NCBI RefSeq assembly: GCF_002149925.1
Contig: NZ_MSLT01000006.1
Location: 620,001 to 684,000 of the forward strand
Length of the DNA stretch: 64,000 bases
Source of the DNA: Thioflexithrix psekupsensis
Lineage (GTDB): Bacteria > Pseudomonadota > Gammaproteobacteria > Beggiatoales > Beggiatoaceae
Direction of reading: 5' to 3'
Shown here: piece after piece, positions 25,221 to 35,200 of the stretch
Numbering within the stretch: the stretch's first letter is position 1
Layout: every line of letters starts with the position of its first letter
Program-made: the position numbers and the translations under genes
Notes under the pieces: model-generated
What the model was told of the DNA's origin: nothing
Database searches by the model: none
What the model saw: only the letters and a program-made list of their open reading frames with translations

Positions 25221-27815
25221 ATGGACAAAGCAGAATCTAACCCCGTCGAAACTGTCGAAAAAACTTCTCCCTGTGATGATCTATGCGCCCATTATCGCTG
25301 TGATGCGGGCTTTGATGAAATGTGTCAAAACGGGGATGAAATCCGTCCCTATTGGGAGTATTTAATTCGTTCGTTGAAAATTCTTGGACGCGATGAATTA
25401 GAACGTCGCTCACAAGAAGCCCGGCGATTAATGCGTGACAACGGAGTCACTTATAATATTCTCGGTGATCCGCAAGGTTTAGACCGGCCTTGGCAGTTAG
25501 ACCCTATCCCTTTGCTGATCAACAGTGAAGAATGGGGAGGCATTGAACGAGGTCTGGCACAGCGGGCTGAATTGATGAATCTGCTCTTAGCTGATTTGTA
25601 CGGAACGCGGCAAGTTTTGCGTAAGGGCTTAATTCCCGTAGAATTAATTGCGACACATCCGGGTTTTTTGCGTCCTTGTGTGGGCATTCAATACCGTAAA
25701 CGGGATCGTTTACCGCTTTATGCAGCGGATTTGATTCGCACCAGTGATGGTCAATTTTGGGTGTTGGCTGACCGCACGCAAGCCCCAACCGGCGCAGGTT
25801 ATGCCTTAGAAAATCGTTTGGTGATGTCGCGGATATTACCCAGTTTATTTCGGGATTCGCATGTTCACCGTTTGGCCTTATTTTTTCGCACCTTACGCAA
25901 TACATTAGCCGCAATGTCAGCGCGGGATGATCATCGTATTGTTGTATTGAGTGCGGGGCCAACCGATGAAAGTTATTTTGAACATGCTTATTTGGCCAAA
26001 TACTTAGGTTATACCTTAGTGCAAGGCGCGGATTTAACGGTGCGTGATGGCCGGGTGCGTTTAAAAACGTTGGATGGTTTGCAACCGGTGGATGTGATTT
26101 TGCGGCGGGTTGATGATTTTATGTGCGATCCGCTGGAGTTGCGTCCAGATTCGTTTCAAGGCGTTGCGGGTTTGGTGCAGGCGATGCGCATGGGGAATGT
26201 GTCATTAGCCAATCCGTTGGGCAGTAGTTTGTTGGAAAATCCCGGTTTATTGGCGTATCTCCCGCAATTGGCGCGGCATTTTTTAGGCGAAGATTTACAT
26301 TTGCCCTCGCCGCAAACGTGGTGGTGTGGAGATCGTCTGTCTTTGCAACATGTGCTGGCGAATATGGATAAATTGGTGATTAAACGCATCGCCCATTTAC
26401 CCAATAAGCCCGCTGTGCGCGGACGTTTACTCAGCAGCAAGCAACGGGAATTGTTGAGTGAACAAATTAAAGCCCAGCCCACTTGGTTTGTTGGTACGGA
26501 AGAAATGACTCGCGCCACTGCTCCCGTATTTGTTAATGGCCGTTTAGAGCCGCGCCAAATGATTTTGCGTAGTTTTTTGGTGTCCAATGAACAAGGTTAT
26601 GTGGCGATGCCCGGTGGCTTGACGCGGGTGATGTCCTCTGACGAAAGTGCCATGATCACCAGTCAAAGCAGCGGTATTAGTAAAGATACGTGGGTTTTGG
26701 CTTCTGAACCAGAACGAGAAGTGACCCTGCTCAATCCCGCCAGTGAAGCCCGTGTGGTGTTTGAATCACAAGGAGAATTGCCCAGCCGCGTGGCGGAGAA
26801 TTTATTTTGGTTGGGACGCTATGCCGAGCGGGCAGAGGGAACAATTCGCTTATTGCGTGCCGTGTTGTTATCGTTATCAGAACCTTATGATTTTCCTGCA
26901 GCGCAAAATCACGCTTGTTTGCATACTTTATTGCGTGCCGTGACGTATTTGACGGAAACTTACCCCGGCTTTATCGGTGATGAAACTCAGCTAAAAAATC
27001 CAGAAACTGAATTACTCTCCGTTTTCCTAGATAAAAATCGTTTAGGCAGTTTGTCTTCGACGTTACAGGCGTTGTTAAATGCGGCTTATTCGGTGCGGGA
27101 GCGGGTGTCTCCTGATATGTGGCGCGTGATTAATAATATTCATGAGGAATTGTCCGCGTTGCAACGGGAAACGTCGTTGCAATTGAGTGATGTTTTACAG
27201 GAATTAGATAATTTAATTATTTCGCTGGCTGCATTTTCGGGCATGAGCGTGGAAAGCATGACGCATGAGCAAGGATGGCGATTTTTAATGTTAGGGCGTG
27301 CGTTGGAGCGCAGCCATTACACCACCAATTTATTACGCGCCACCTTATCCACGGTGAATAGTGATGAATCGACGTTATTAGAGCATTTATTAAATATCAC
27401 GGATAGTTTATTAACTTATCGGCGGCGTTATCGTTCGCATTTACAAGTGAATGCCACTTTAGAATTATTATTGCAAAGCGAATTTAATCCGCGTTCTATT
27501 GGTTTTAATTTAAAACGGTTGCGCGAATATATTAAAACGCTGCATCGAGAAGAGGAAAATCCTTATCACTATGCGGAAGGTCGCTTGATTTTGGAGGCCT
27601 TGACACAAGTTCGTTTAAGTGTTGTCGATGTGTTGGCCAAACCTTCGGAAGATCAATTTCGACGCGATTTGGATCAATTATTGGTGCGTTTGGGGCGTTT
27701 ATTACCGGGTTTATCCGATGCCATTACGAACAGTTACTTTAGCCATGCGGAGCAACCGCGTCAATTAGTCGGCTTGGCCGCAGAGGTCAGTACGGAAGAA
27801 GCAGAAGAAATTTAA
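25221..27815 (+). CDS. Circularly permuted ATP-grasp plus alpha-E domain protein
   Basis: A protein of about 864 residues joining two families that are usually separate neighbours. The first 480 residues are a type-2 circularly permuted ATP-grasp domain: NGVTYNILGDPQGLDRPW, WGGIERGLAQRAELMNLLLA, GFLRPCVGIQ, PDSFQGVAGLVQAMRMGNVS and FVNGRLEPRQMILRSFLV. The last 320 residues are the all-helical alpha-E domain (LPSRVAENLFWLGRYAERAE, WRFLMLGRALERSHYTTNLL). These proteins are thought to make peptide-like bonds together with a transglutaminase-like protein; that partner is not adjacent here. ATG 25221 and TTG 25161 are both possible starts; neither has a convincing ribosome site. Confidence 0.85.
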   Translation: MDKAESNPVETVEKTSPCDDLCAHYRCDAGFDEMCQNGDEIRPYWEYLIRSLKILGRDELERRSQEARRLMRDNGVTYNILGDPQGLDRPWQLDPIPLLINSEEWGGIERGLAQRAELMNLLLADLYGTRQVLRKGLIPVELIATHPGFLRPCVGIQYRKRDRLPLYAADLIRTSDGQFWVLADRTQAPTGAGYALENRLVMSRILPSLFRDSHVHRLALFFRTLRNTLAAMSARDDHRIVVLSAGPTDESYFEHAYLAKYLGYTLVQGADLTVRDGRVRLKTLDGLQPVDVILRRVDDFMCDPLELRPDSFQGVAGLVQAMRMGNVSLANPLGSSLLENPGLLAYLPQLARHFLGEDLHLPSPQTWWCGDRLSLQHVLANMDKLVIKRIAHLPNKPAVRGRLLSSKQRELLSEQIKAQPTWFVGTEEMTRATAPVFVNGRLEPRQMILRSFLVSNEQGYVAMPGGLTRVMSSDESAMITSQSSGISKDTWVLASEPEREVTLLNPASEARVVFESQGELPSRVAENLFWLGRYAERAEGTIRLLRAVLLSLSEPYDFPAAQNHACLHTLLRAVTYLTETYPGFIGDETQLKNPETELLSVFLDKNRLGSLSSTLQALLNAAYSVRERVSPDMWRVINNIHEELSALQRETSLQLSDVLQELDNLIISLAAFSGMSVESMTHEQGWRFLMLGRALERSHYTTNLLRATLSTVNSDESTLLEHLLNITDSLLTYRRRYRSHLQVNATLELLLQSEFNPRSIGFNLKRLREYIKTLHREEENPYHYAEGRLILEALTQVRLSVVDVLAKPSEDQFRRDLDQLLVRLGRLLPGLSDAITNSYFSHAEQPRQLVGLAAEVSTEEAEEI

Positions 27816-27842
27816 AACCTCAGTTCCATTAAGGAGAATGTC

Positions 27843-28286
27843 ATGTTAAACAAATTAAGAAAAACCAGTAGTTATTTAAGTGCGGTTATTTTCTTAGGCA
27901 GTTGGACTTTTCCCGTGTATGCTGCGGATGTTAACTTGATTGTGACGGGAATCACGCAAATGACAGGACAAGTACGAGCCGCGTTATTCGACAAAGCAGA
28001 GTCATTTCCCAATCGCCTCACCGACAGCGTACAACGACAAGCCGTAGCAGTGACGACGGGCGAGGCGGCTTTAACATTTAGTGGTGTTGTTGCGGGGACT
28101 TATGCGATTGCTGTTTTTCATGATGCCAATAATAACGGTGTATTAGATCGGAATTTTGCGGGCATTCCTACTGAGTTGTATGGTTTTAGCAACAATGCCC
28201 GCTCTACGTTGGGTTCACCACGGTTTGCGCAAGCGGCGTTTACCGTGGAAGAAGAGAATGTGGAAGTAGAGATTGACGTAAAATAA
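27843..28286 (+). CDS. DUF2141 periplasmic protein
   Basis: A 147-residue exported protein with a Sec signal (SSYLSAVIFLGSWTFPVYAA, cleavage after Ala-Ala) and one DUF2141 domain: TGITQMTGQVRAALFDK, then GTYAIAVFHDANNNGVLDRN and GIPTELYGFSNNAR. DUF2141 proteins are small beta-sandwich periplasmic or surface proteins of unknown role; the DANNNGVLD loop looks like a calcium-binding turn. AAGGAG at 27831-27836 sets the start. It lies 27 bases after the ATP-grasp/alpha-E gene and is probably co-transcribed with it. Confidence 0.88.
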   Translation: MLNKLRKTSSYLSAVIFLGSWTFPVYAADVNLIVTGITQMTGQVRAALFDKAESFPNRLTDSVQRQAVAVTTGEAALTFSGVVAGTYAIAVFHDANNNGVLDRNFAGIPTELYGFSNNARSTLGSPRFAQAAFTVEEENVEVEIDVK

Positions 28287-28301
28287 AAGACGTTGGCGTG
28301 A

Positions 28302-29717
28302 TTATTTGCCTTTAACGTGTTTCATTAAACGCTTACGCCGTCTCATTTGACGAGGAGTGAGCATATTTTTACGCCCTGCGAAGGGGTTTTCGCCTTGTTT
28401 CACTTCTAAACGCAATGGCGTACCTTCGAGTTTAAACGTGTCTCGAATGACATTAAGCAAATAACGTTGATAAGCGTCTGGCATGGCATTGACTTGGTTG
28501 CCATGAACGACAAAAGTCGGGGGAAAAGTACCGCTTTGGTGCATAAATCGCGGTTTAATACGTCGCCCCCGCACCAATGGCGGCGGATGCGCTATCACCG
28601 CTTGTTCTAACAATTGATTTAAGCGTGAAGTGGCAATTTGTTCACTGGCCGATTGCCACGCCCGATTCACCGACTCGAATAATAAGCCCACACCACTGCC
28701 ATGCAGCGCGGAAATAAAATGAATTTTCGCAAAATCAATAAAATGCAGTTTACGACTAAGTCCATGACGCACTTGTTCGCGTTGGTAAGGAGTCAAACCG
28801 TCCCACTTGTTCACCGCAATCACTAAACCACAACCCGCTTCAACCACTTCGCTTAATAAATTGGCATCCTGATCCGTAATGCCTTCTTGTGCGTCGATCA
28901 GTAAAACCACCACATCGGCATCTTCAATCGCCTGTAAGGTTTTGACAATACTGAATTTTTCAATGGTCTCATGTACTCTGGCACGTCGCCGCACTCCCGC
29001 AGTGTCGATCAAGGTGTAATTTTGTCCATCACGGGTTAATGGGACATAGATGCTGTCACGAGTGGTACCGGGTTGATCGTAAGTGATCACCCGCTCATAA
29101 CCAAGTAGGCGATTGACCAGCGTGGATTTACCCACATTCGGCCGTCCCACAATGGCTAAATGAATACTGTCTGTATCCTCATCAAACACCGCCGCAGCCG
29201 GTAATGGGCGATCTTCTAAACCATCATCGGGTAAATCTTTTAAAATCGTTTCGATCAAATCTTGTACGCCATGACGGTGCGTAGCTGAAATGGCAAAGAC
29301 CGAAGCAAAACCCAATTCATAAAATTCCGCACTGGCCGTGGCATTGTTCAAATATTCGGTTTTATTGATGGCAAGGTAAACAGGCTTATTCGCTGAACGT
29401 AAACGCTGGGCAATCAATTCATCAGCAGCCGTTAATCCTTGACGGGCATCGACAATAAATAAAATGGCATCAGATTCGCTGATTGCCACATCTACTTGTT
29501 GGCTGATGTGTGTGACAATCACTTCTTCTGTCTCGGCCAAGCCTCCCGTGTCAATGACAAAATAGCTTTGTTCGTCAAAACGCCCACGCCCAAATTTGCG
29601 ATCTCGCGTCAAACCGGGCTGATCGGCAACCAACGCATCTCGACTGCGCGTCAGGACATTAAACAAGGTAGATTTGCCAACATTCGGTCGGCCAACAAGA
29701 GCAATAACAGGCAACAT
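28302..29717 (-). CDS. der: Ribosome assembly GTPase Der (EngA)
   Basis: A 471-residue tandem GTPase needed for 50S subunit maturation. Two G domains each carry the Walker A motif GRPNVGKST (near residues 8 and 192). DTGGL and DTAGV form the switch regions and NKTE and NKWDG the specificity motifs. The C-terminal KH-like domain follows (PPLVRGRRIKPRFMHQSG, TFVVHGNQVNAMPDAYQRYL). Length and order match Der exactly. It faces the DUF2141 gene end to end with a 15-base gap. Confidence 0.97.
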   Translation of the reverse strand: MLPVIALVGRPNVGKSTLFNVLTRSRDALVADQPGLTRDRKFGRGRFDEQSYFVIDTGGLAETEEVIVTHISQQVDVAISESDAILFIVDARQGLTAADELIAQRLRSANKPVYLAINKTEYLNNATASAEFYELGFASVFAISATHRHGVQDLIETILKDLPDDGLEDRPLPAAAVFDEDTDSIHLAIVGRPNVGKSTLVNRLLGYERVITYDQPGTTRDSIYVPLTRDGQNYTLIDTAGVRRRARVHETIEKFSIVKTLQAIEDADVVVLLIDAQEGITDQDANLLSEVVEAGCGLVIAVNKWDGLTPYQREQVRHGLSRKLHFIDFAKIHFISALHGSGVGLLFESVNRAWQSASEQIATSRLNQLLEQAVIAHPPPLVRGRRIKPRFMHQSGTFPPTFVVHGNQVNAMPDAYQRYLLNVIRDTFKLEGTPLRLEVKQGENPFAGRKNMLTPRQMRRRKRLMKHVKGK

Positions 29718-29864
29718 GGTGGGAGAGGTACTCGATTAATTCAATAAGGTTTCAATGGTAGATATATTAATATTCTACACATTTTTTTGTATTTTTAGCT
29801 AAGTCGTGAGATAAATGAAATTATCATGATATAGTAAAGTGAGATCGTTCATAACATTTTTTAT

Positions 29865-29902
29865 CTCGTTGCCTCATTCCCGCATGGCATGTGGAGACGA
29901 GG
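29865..29902. repeat. Degenerate REP palindrome
   Basis: CTCGTTGCCTCATTCCCGCA followed by TGGCATGTGGAGACGAGG keeps the core CATGGCATGTGG and the CTCGT/ACGAG ends of the REP family around the RAYT gene, with several mismatches. Confidence 0.65.
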
Positions 29903-29915
29903 AAAACCTTCTTAA

Positions 29916-30003
29916 TCATTCCCCCATCTCCCGCAAAACCCCTACCGTCTCCACACTCACCACGCAAATTTTCCCTAATAAATCAATCACTTGTTCTTTA
30001 TCA
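29916..30003 (-). pseudogene. C-terminal remnant of a restriction-modification gene
   Basis: On the minus strand the last 28 codons read DKEQVIDLLGKICVVSVETV and end in a TGA. They closely match the C-terminus of the 1007-residue enzyme at 32219-35242 (KEQVIDLLGKVCAVSVGTVG). The rest of the gene is missing. It is either a leftover of a second related enzyme or the scar of a duplication. Confidence 0.75.
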
Positions 30004-30087
30004 GGTAGAAAAGAAAAATCAAGCCGCTGTGTTTACAACATGAGCAGCTATAATGTCGTGTAGCAGTACCCTTCACGCTTCCTTTTC

Positions 30088-30384
30088 GATGAAGACTACA
30101 TCAGTTTGACGGATATGGTCAGTGGCTTTGATGGAGGGTCAACACTTATCGAGGCATGGCTTCGTAATAAAAATACCGTTGAATTTTTAGGCATTTGGGA
30201 AAAGTTAAACAATCCTAATTTTAACTCCCTCGAATTCGATGGAATTAAATCGCAAGCAGGACTGAACAGATTCACTTTATCAGTAAAAATGTGGGGGCAG
30301 CGCACTAATGGCATTCGCATGTTGATATTATTGGTGCATGACGGCTTACGCCTTATGCACCCTACTTCACTAAAGATGGGATAA
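30088..30384 (+). pseudogene. KilA-N domain protein fragment
   Basis: In one frame the sequence reads DEDYISLTDMVSGFDGG, then LIEAWLRNKNTVEFLGIWEK and LEFDGIKSQAGLNRFTLSVK, which is the body of a KilA-N DNA-binding domain as found in phage and mobile-element proteins. There is no proper start, and the sequence leaves the family after VKMWGQRTN, running into an inverted repeat. It is a truncated remnant. Confidence 0.7.
30333..30361. repeat. Imperfect palindrome in the KilA-N remnant
   Basis: GGTGCAT (30333-30339) pairs with ATGCACC (30355-30361) around a 15-base middle containing GACGGCTTACGCC. Palindromes of this look are commonly dispersed in bacterial genomes; here it marks where the KilA-N similarity ends. 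Confidence 0.5.
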
Positions 30385-30392
30385 TCAGGAAA

Positions 30393-31070
30393 TCATTGCC
30401 CCAATTCTTCCAATGTTTTAAGCCAATCATTAAATAACGGGCAGGCATCACGCATCTCTTGTATGCCGATAGCCTCAGCAATGGCAATACCTGTAGTCGT
30501 TTTTTTAAAACGGGTAGATAGCTTTGCTAGTCTTTTGGAAGGCGCGGTCTCAACATCGTCATTGATTTTTTCTGGCTCACCACATTGCTCAAGAATCTTA
30601 TCTATTTCCGCTTGCTGTACAGCCAATTTTTCCGCCAAACAAGCGGCATCACTGAAGTAGAGTGCTTCGAGTTCGTGCATAGAAACGTAGGGAATGAAAC
30701 GTGTTTCTGGACGATAATCTGAAAAGAGGTTTTGCACTTTTTTTGCTGTCGCCTGCATCATGATGTTGGCTTTTGCGCGGTGATCTGCTGCTTTTTTCGA
30801 CTCATTATAACCCGGCCAATCCGAATCAATGCCATAGTAATCAATCAACAGCGTTATCCAAGTACCCCGTTGTTGTTTCAAGTGATTCCCGATGTCGTTT
30901 TTAGCACGTGCGAATTTAACATCTCCCCCTTTTTCTCCGGATTTGCTCAAAATAATGGGGGTCAGATACACAGCATATCCCGCTAAATAAGGTGCCAGCA
31001 GTTTCTTTACAAATAGCTGCTCTGTTGGCCCCTCGACTAACACAATTACTTCCGTATAATTACTCGTCAT
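30393..31070 (-). CDS. DUF4276 (TOPRIM-like) protein, defence pair partner
   Basis: A 225-residue protein with TOPRIM-type acidic motifs: VLVEGPTEQLFVKKLL near residues 10-25 (catalytic Glu in EGPTE) and TLLIDYYGIDSDWPGY near 92-107, as in DUF4276 proteins. RFIPYVSMHELEALYFSD is also typical. TOPRIM partners of ABC-type ATPases act as nucleases in the OLD/RloB/AbiL group. Its start overlaps the end of the upstream ATPase gene by 11 bases (31060-31070), so the two are translationally coupled. The pair looks like AbiLi/AbiLii-type phage abortive infection; this is inference from family pairing. Confidence 0.8.
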   Translation of the reverse strand: MTSNYTEVIVLVEGPTEQLFVKKLLAPYLAGYAVYLTPIILSKSGEKGGDVKFARAKNDIGNHLKQQRGTWITLLIDYYGIDSDWPGYNESKKAADHRAKANIMMQATAKKVQNLFSDYRPETRFIPYVSMHELEALYFSDAACLAEKLAVQQAEIDKILEQCGEPEKINDDVETAPSKRLAKLSTRFKKTTTGIAIAEAIGIQEMRDACPLFNDWLKTLEELGQ

Positions 31071-32193
31071 TGCTGCCTCCCTGAATCACATTTTTAGTCC
31101 AGAGTTCACCAATCGAGTATTCTTCCAGCCATACGCTGAAATCTTCGGCTTGCAATCGCTCAAAGGTAGATTGCCCCTCTTTGCGGTTCACCACAAGGAT
31201 GTCTTCAATTGCAAACTGATCTATCAGTAACGGCGACTGGGTAGCAACAACAATTTGGGTACGCTTGGCAGCATCGGTGATGAGTTCGCCCAGAATGCGG
31301 ATGGCTTCAGGATGCAAGCCCAATTCAGGTTCGTCAATCACGATAGTTGATGGCGGGGAAGGCTGCAAAAGTGCCGTTGCCAGACAAATAAAACGGATAG
31401 AACCGTCTGACAGATGATATGGCTGCATGGGAAAATCAGAGCCTTTTTGATGCCAGCTTAACTTAACCTTTTCCGCTTCGCCAAATTGCATAATATCTAG
31501 TTTGAAATCATCGAAAAATGGAATAATTAAGCGAGTTGCATCAACGATTTCCTGATAACATTTCTGATCTTGTTCGTTGGTTTTCAGCTTTAACAAAAAC
31601 GGTGCGATATTGCTGCCGTTGTGACGAAGATACTTGTTATCTTCGACAATCTCCGAACGGCGCATGGGTGCGGTTACGCTGGTGTCGTGGAAGTGATACA
31701 CCATCCAATTTGAAATGGATTTGTAAACAAAATAGCCCACACCATTCCCATGATCTGTAGCGGCATTTTCATCGCACTTATCATATAAGCGGCTTTCTTG
31801 AGAGGGAGTACCGTAAGAATGCGTGTTATATTTGAAATTCTGTCTTTCTTCACTAATTAGAAAGGTCTCATTAACGGTAGGAGTCAATTCACAACGATAG
31901 AAGTTTGAACCTTCGGCATGATCGCTGTGCGACTGGAACTCAAATTTTAGCTTGATTGCCGATGTGTGCTTAAGTCCGTTGTGCAAAAAATTATCTGCGC
32001 CGCCGTTTTCCAGAATGAATTTCTGAAAATTCTTCTGCGTCATCGCCATCAGCAACTTAAAAATTTGCACGAGATTACTCTTACCCGCACCATTTGCACC
32101 GATAATGATATTCAAATCACGAAATTCCAACTTCTCTAATTCTCGAATGGATTTAAAGCCGCTAATGCTGATTTTTTTGATTGCGCCTTTCAT
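31060..32193 (-). CDS. AAA/ABC-type ATPase (OLD-like), defence pair partner
   Basis: A 377-residue SMC/OLD-like ATPase. Walker A is IIIGANGAGKSNLVQIFKLL near residues 30-45, the ABC signature region HLSDGSIRFICLATALLQ near 265, Walker B STIVIDEPELGLHPEA near 290 and a switch VVATQSPLLIDQF near 320. The middle (about 55-240) is divergent. Such stand-alone ATPases control a partnered TOPRIM nuclease, here the overlapping DUF4276 gene. It is followed upstream by the 1007-residue restriction enzyme, 25 bases away on the same strand, so all three may form one operon. Confidence 0.85.
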   Translation of the reverse strand: MKGAIKKISISGFKSIRELEKLEFRDLNIIIGANGAGKSNLVQIFKLLMAMTQKNFQKFILENGGADNFLHNGLKHTSAIKLKFEFQSHSDHAEGSNFYRCELTPTVNETFLISEERQNFKYNTHSYGTPSQESRLYDKCDENAATDHGNGVGYFVYKSISNWMVYHFHDTSVTAPMRRSEIVEDNKYLRHNGSNIAPFLLKLKTNEQDQKCYQEIVDATRLIIPFFDDFKLDIMQFGEAEKVKLSWHQKGSDFPMQPYHLSDGSIRFICLATALLQPSPPSTIVIDEPELGLHPEAIRILGELITDAAKRTQIVVATQSPLLIDQFAIEDILVVNRKEGQSTFERLQAEDFSVWLEEYSIGELWTKNVIQGGSNDE

Positions 32194-32218
32194 GTGTTTT
32201 TAGGTTCTTCCTTATAGG

Positions 32219-35200
32219 TTAGTTTTCAATTTCTTCAATCAATCCCACCGTCCCCACACTCACCGCGCAAACTTTCCCCAACAAATCAATGACTTGTTCT
32301 TTATAATCGGCAAAGCGATAAGTATTGAATTTTTCTTTTATTGTTGGGTCTTTTGGGGTTTTTTCTTTGTATTGGTCTAAAACCCATTCTAATGCCGAGC
32401 GATTCCCCAATTGATATTGCCATGCCATGGCTGGAATATCTTTTAATTGGGTTTCGCTGTCGATTTCGATTAAATGATTTGTTTTATCGGCTTTTAAGCG
32501 GACTTTATTGGTTTTGCTTGGCGTGTCGATTCGGGTGAATGGATAGGGCGTTATTTTCTCAAAATTCACGTGTAAATTCATGAGTTTTTCTCCCCACGTT
32601 GCCCATTTGTAAAAGTCGGCATAAAACGGAATGCGCGGGAATTCTTGTTTTAAATTGAGCGCAAATTTTTCTCGATAAGCAGGATAATGCAGCACCGCAT
32701 AAACATAGTGAAATATATTTATTTTTTCAATGCCCGTGTTTTGGTAATGTTGACGGAATTGGTTTAATGCCCAATCGGTTATGTTTTCTTGACGTGAGCC
32801 GTCTTTGGCGTAAATGTAAAGGGGTAAACATTGGGTTTTTTCAAGTAAATCAAGACAAGGTACAATTGAAATTGCTAAGGCTTGAAAAAGTTTTGAAAAT
32901 GAGCCGCCAGAAATAGTTATAGTTAAATTTTCAAAACAAGCATTAACACCAACAATATTTTCCCATTGATATGTTCTTCCATTAAAATGCTTATCAAAAT
33001 AAAACCACTTTTTAATAAAAGGTCTATAAACAGATTCTATTAACTTTTCTGCTTCAAAAGTTTTATCTATTTGTCTATTTGCATAGCTAGTTAATTCCGC
33101 ATCCCATTTAATATTAAATTTATCCTTAAAATCAGAATTTTTTAGCGTTTTTTGGTAAATATCGACAAAATAATGTATTTTGGCTTCTAAATCCTGTTTT
33201 GAAAAATCATAAACCCATTCATCACGATGCGTTTTAACACCACTGGAAAACAACTTAAAAACAGCCTTTTCACTTTCCCCTGTTTTTACATCTTTATTGG
33301 CAATCGGTAAATAATCCGTCCAATCCTCTGTCGGTTGATTTAACCATAAATTCTGTGCATTCGGGCGAATGAAAGCAAATTGTCCCGTTTTGGCTAATTT
33401 TTCTAAATAATTATTTCTTAACCAATTGCGTTTTTCAACAGCGGGCAAAAAATCATCTAAAGTTAAATAATGAATTTTACAGCCATTTAAAGCAGGATTT
33501 TTAACAAAAAAATAAATGGCCACGCCTACGCGAATTTTATCATCAAAAACATTTCCGCCTTCGGCTTTTCTACGTTCTCCGCTGGTGCGTGCATTTCCTT
33601 TTAAATTAATAATCCAAATTTCTTGGAATTCTTTAGTGACAATTTTACGAAATCCATCAAATACTTTAGCATCAATAAAAGAGGAATTGCTAATAAAAGC
33701 AACAATTCCTTTTTCTCCCAATCTATCTGAAGCCCAGCGAAAAAAACGCACATACATATCATAAATCACAATTTTATTTTGCGCTGTGCCTTCATAAATA
33801 TAAGTGTCTTTAATTCGCTGATCAATTTGCTGATAAAATTCATTTGCATTTTGAAAATTATAATTTTCTTGTTTTGCGTTATAAGGCGGATTTCCAATAA
33901 TCACAGGAATCTTGCGTTTATTTTGGGCTTGAATGCGCAAATGATTCTCATCCGTTAAACTGCCGAATAAATCATTAATGCCCCCTTTATGAGTTTGTTC
34001 AAAGCCGACATTATCCAATGTATTAACGAAACATAAGCCCTTAAATTCCTGCCATTGATTCGTTATATCATAAAAAGTTTGTTCAATATTTAAACACGCA
34101 ATATAATAAGATAAAATAGACACTTCATTGGCATGAACTTCCTGCGCAAATTTACGCATTAAATCCTGATGTTGACCGCGCCAAAAATCCAATAAATCAA
34201 CAATAAAAGTTCCCGTTCCCGTGCAAGGGTCTAAAATATCTAAATCCTTATCAATCAAAAACTTATCAAAATGCTCCCGCGCCAACCAATCACAACCCGA
34301 AATAATAAAACGCACCGCTTCTTGTGGCGTATAAACAATGCCTAATTTATCGGCATCTTTAGGATTATAAGCCGTGTAAAAATCTTCATAAACTTGTTTT
34401 AAAAACGTCTGTTTTTCTTGCGAAGTCACCGTACTGGCGGCCGCTTGACGAATCGCCGCAAAATAAGGCTCTAAATGTTTTAATAAATTCATTCTGGTTT
34501 CACCGCGAAAAAAATATTTTTCTAATTCGCCAATAGAAACCGCTAAATGATTTTCTCGATGAAAATTAGAATCAGGAAACACCGCACGAAAAATCTGATC
34601 CGTTAAAATATGTTGAATCAACATTTCATCGACATGATTCTGCGTGACATTCTGCCCAATGGAGCGTTGACATAAGGCTAAAAATTGCTGTGCTTGTTGA
34701 TGAAATTGAGGATTATTTAAATGCGCTTGTTCTAATAACTGAATTAAGGCTTGAGAAACTGCGGGCAATTCGCTCAAAAACTTATCCCGTGCCACGCGAA
34801 AATTTTGCACCTGTGGCAATTCATAATCAAAGAAATGCGTTAATAATTTCTCAAAAGATTTTGCATTTTCAATGGGCGTGCGAAACACTTCCTGATTATT
34901 TTGCAATAAAACTGCGGTGCGCGTATCTTCAAAAATAATATTATCGGCAGGATAACCTTTAGCCAATTTAAGCGCAATTTCCGCGTCTAAATCATCTTTT
35001 TCATCCTTCGCCTCCCACCACCCATGCACCAAACGCAAACGGTCAATGACTGCGCCATCAATGCGCAAATTCCCCGTTATTTTTTTCAATGGATATTCCG
35101 CTAAAACAATTAACTGATGTTCTTCAGCAATATTTTTTAATAAATTTTCAAAAGCGCGGCGCAAATTTCCTTCATTTTCCCCACCCGCAATGCGGCGTAA

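Larger units (their letters stand above)
29748..30392. other. Graveyard of mobile and defence remnants
   Basis: This 645-base gap holds no complete gene. From left to right it contains an AT-rich stretch, a decayed REP (29865-29902), the C-terminal remnant of a restriction enzyme (29916-30003), a KilA-N fragment (about 30088-30384) and an inverted repeat (30333-30361). It marks the edge of the defence island. Confidence 0.8.
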
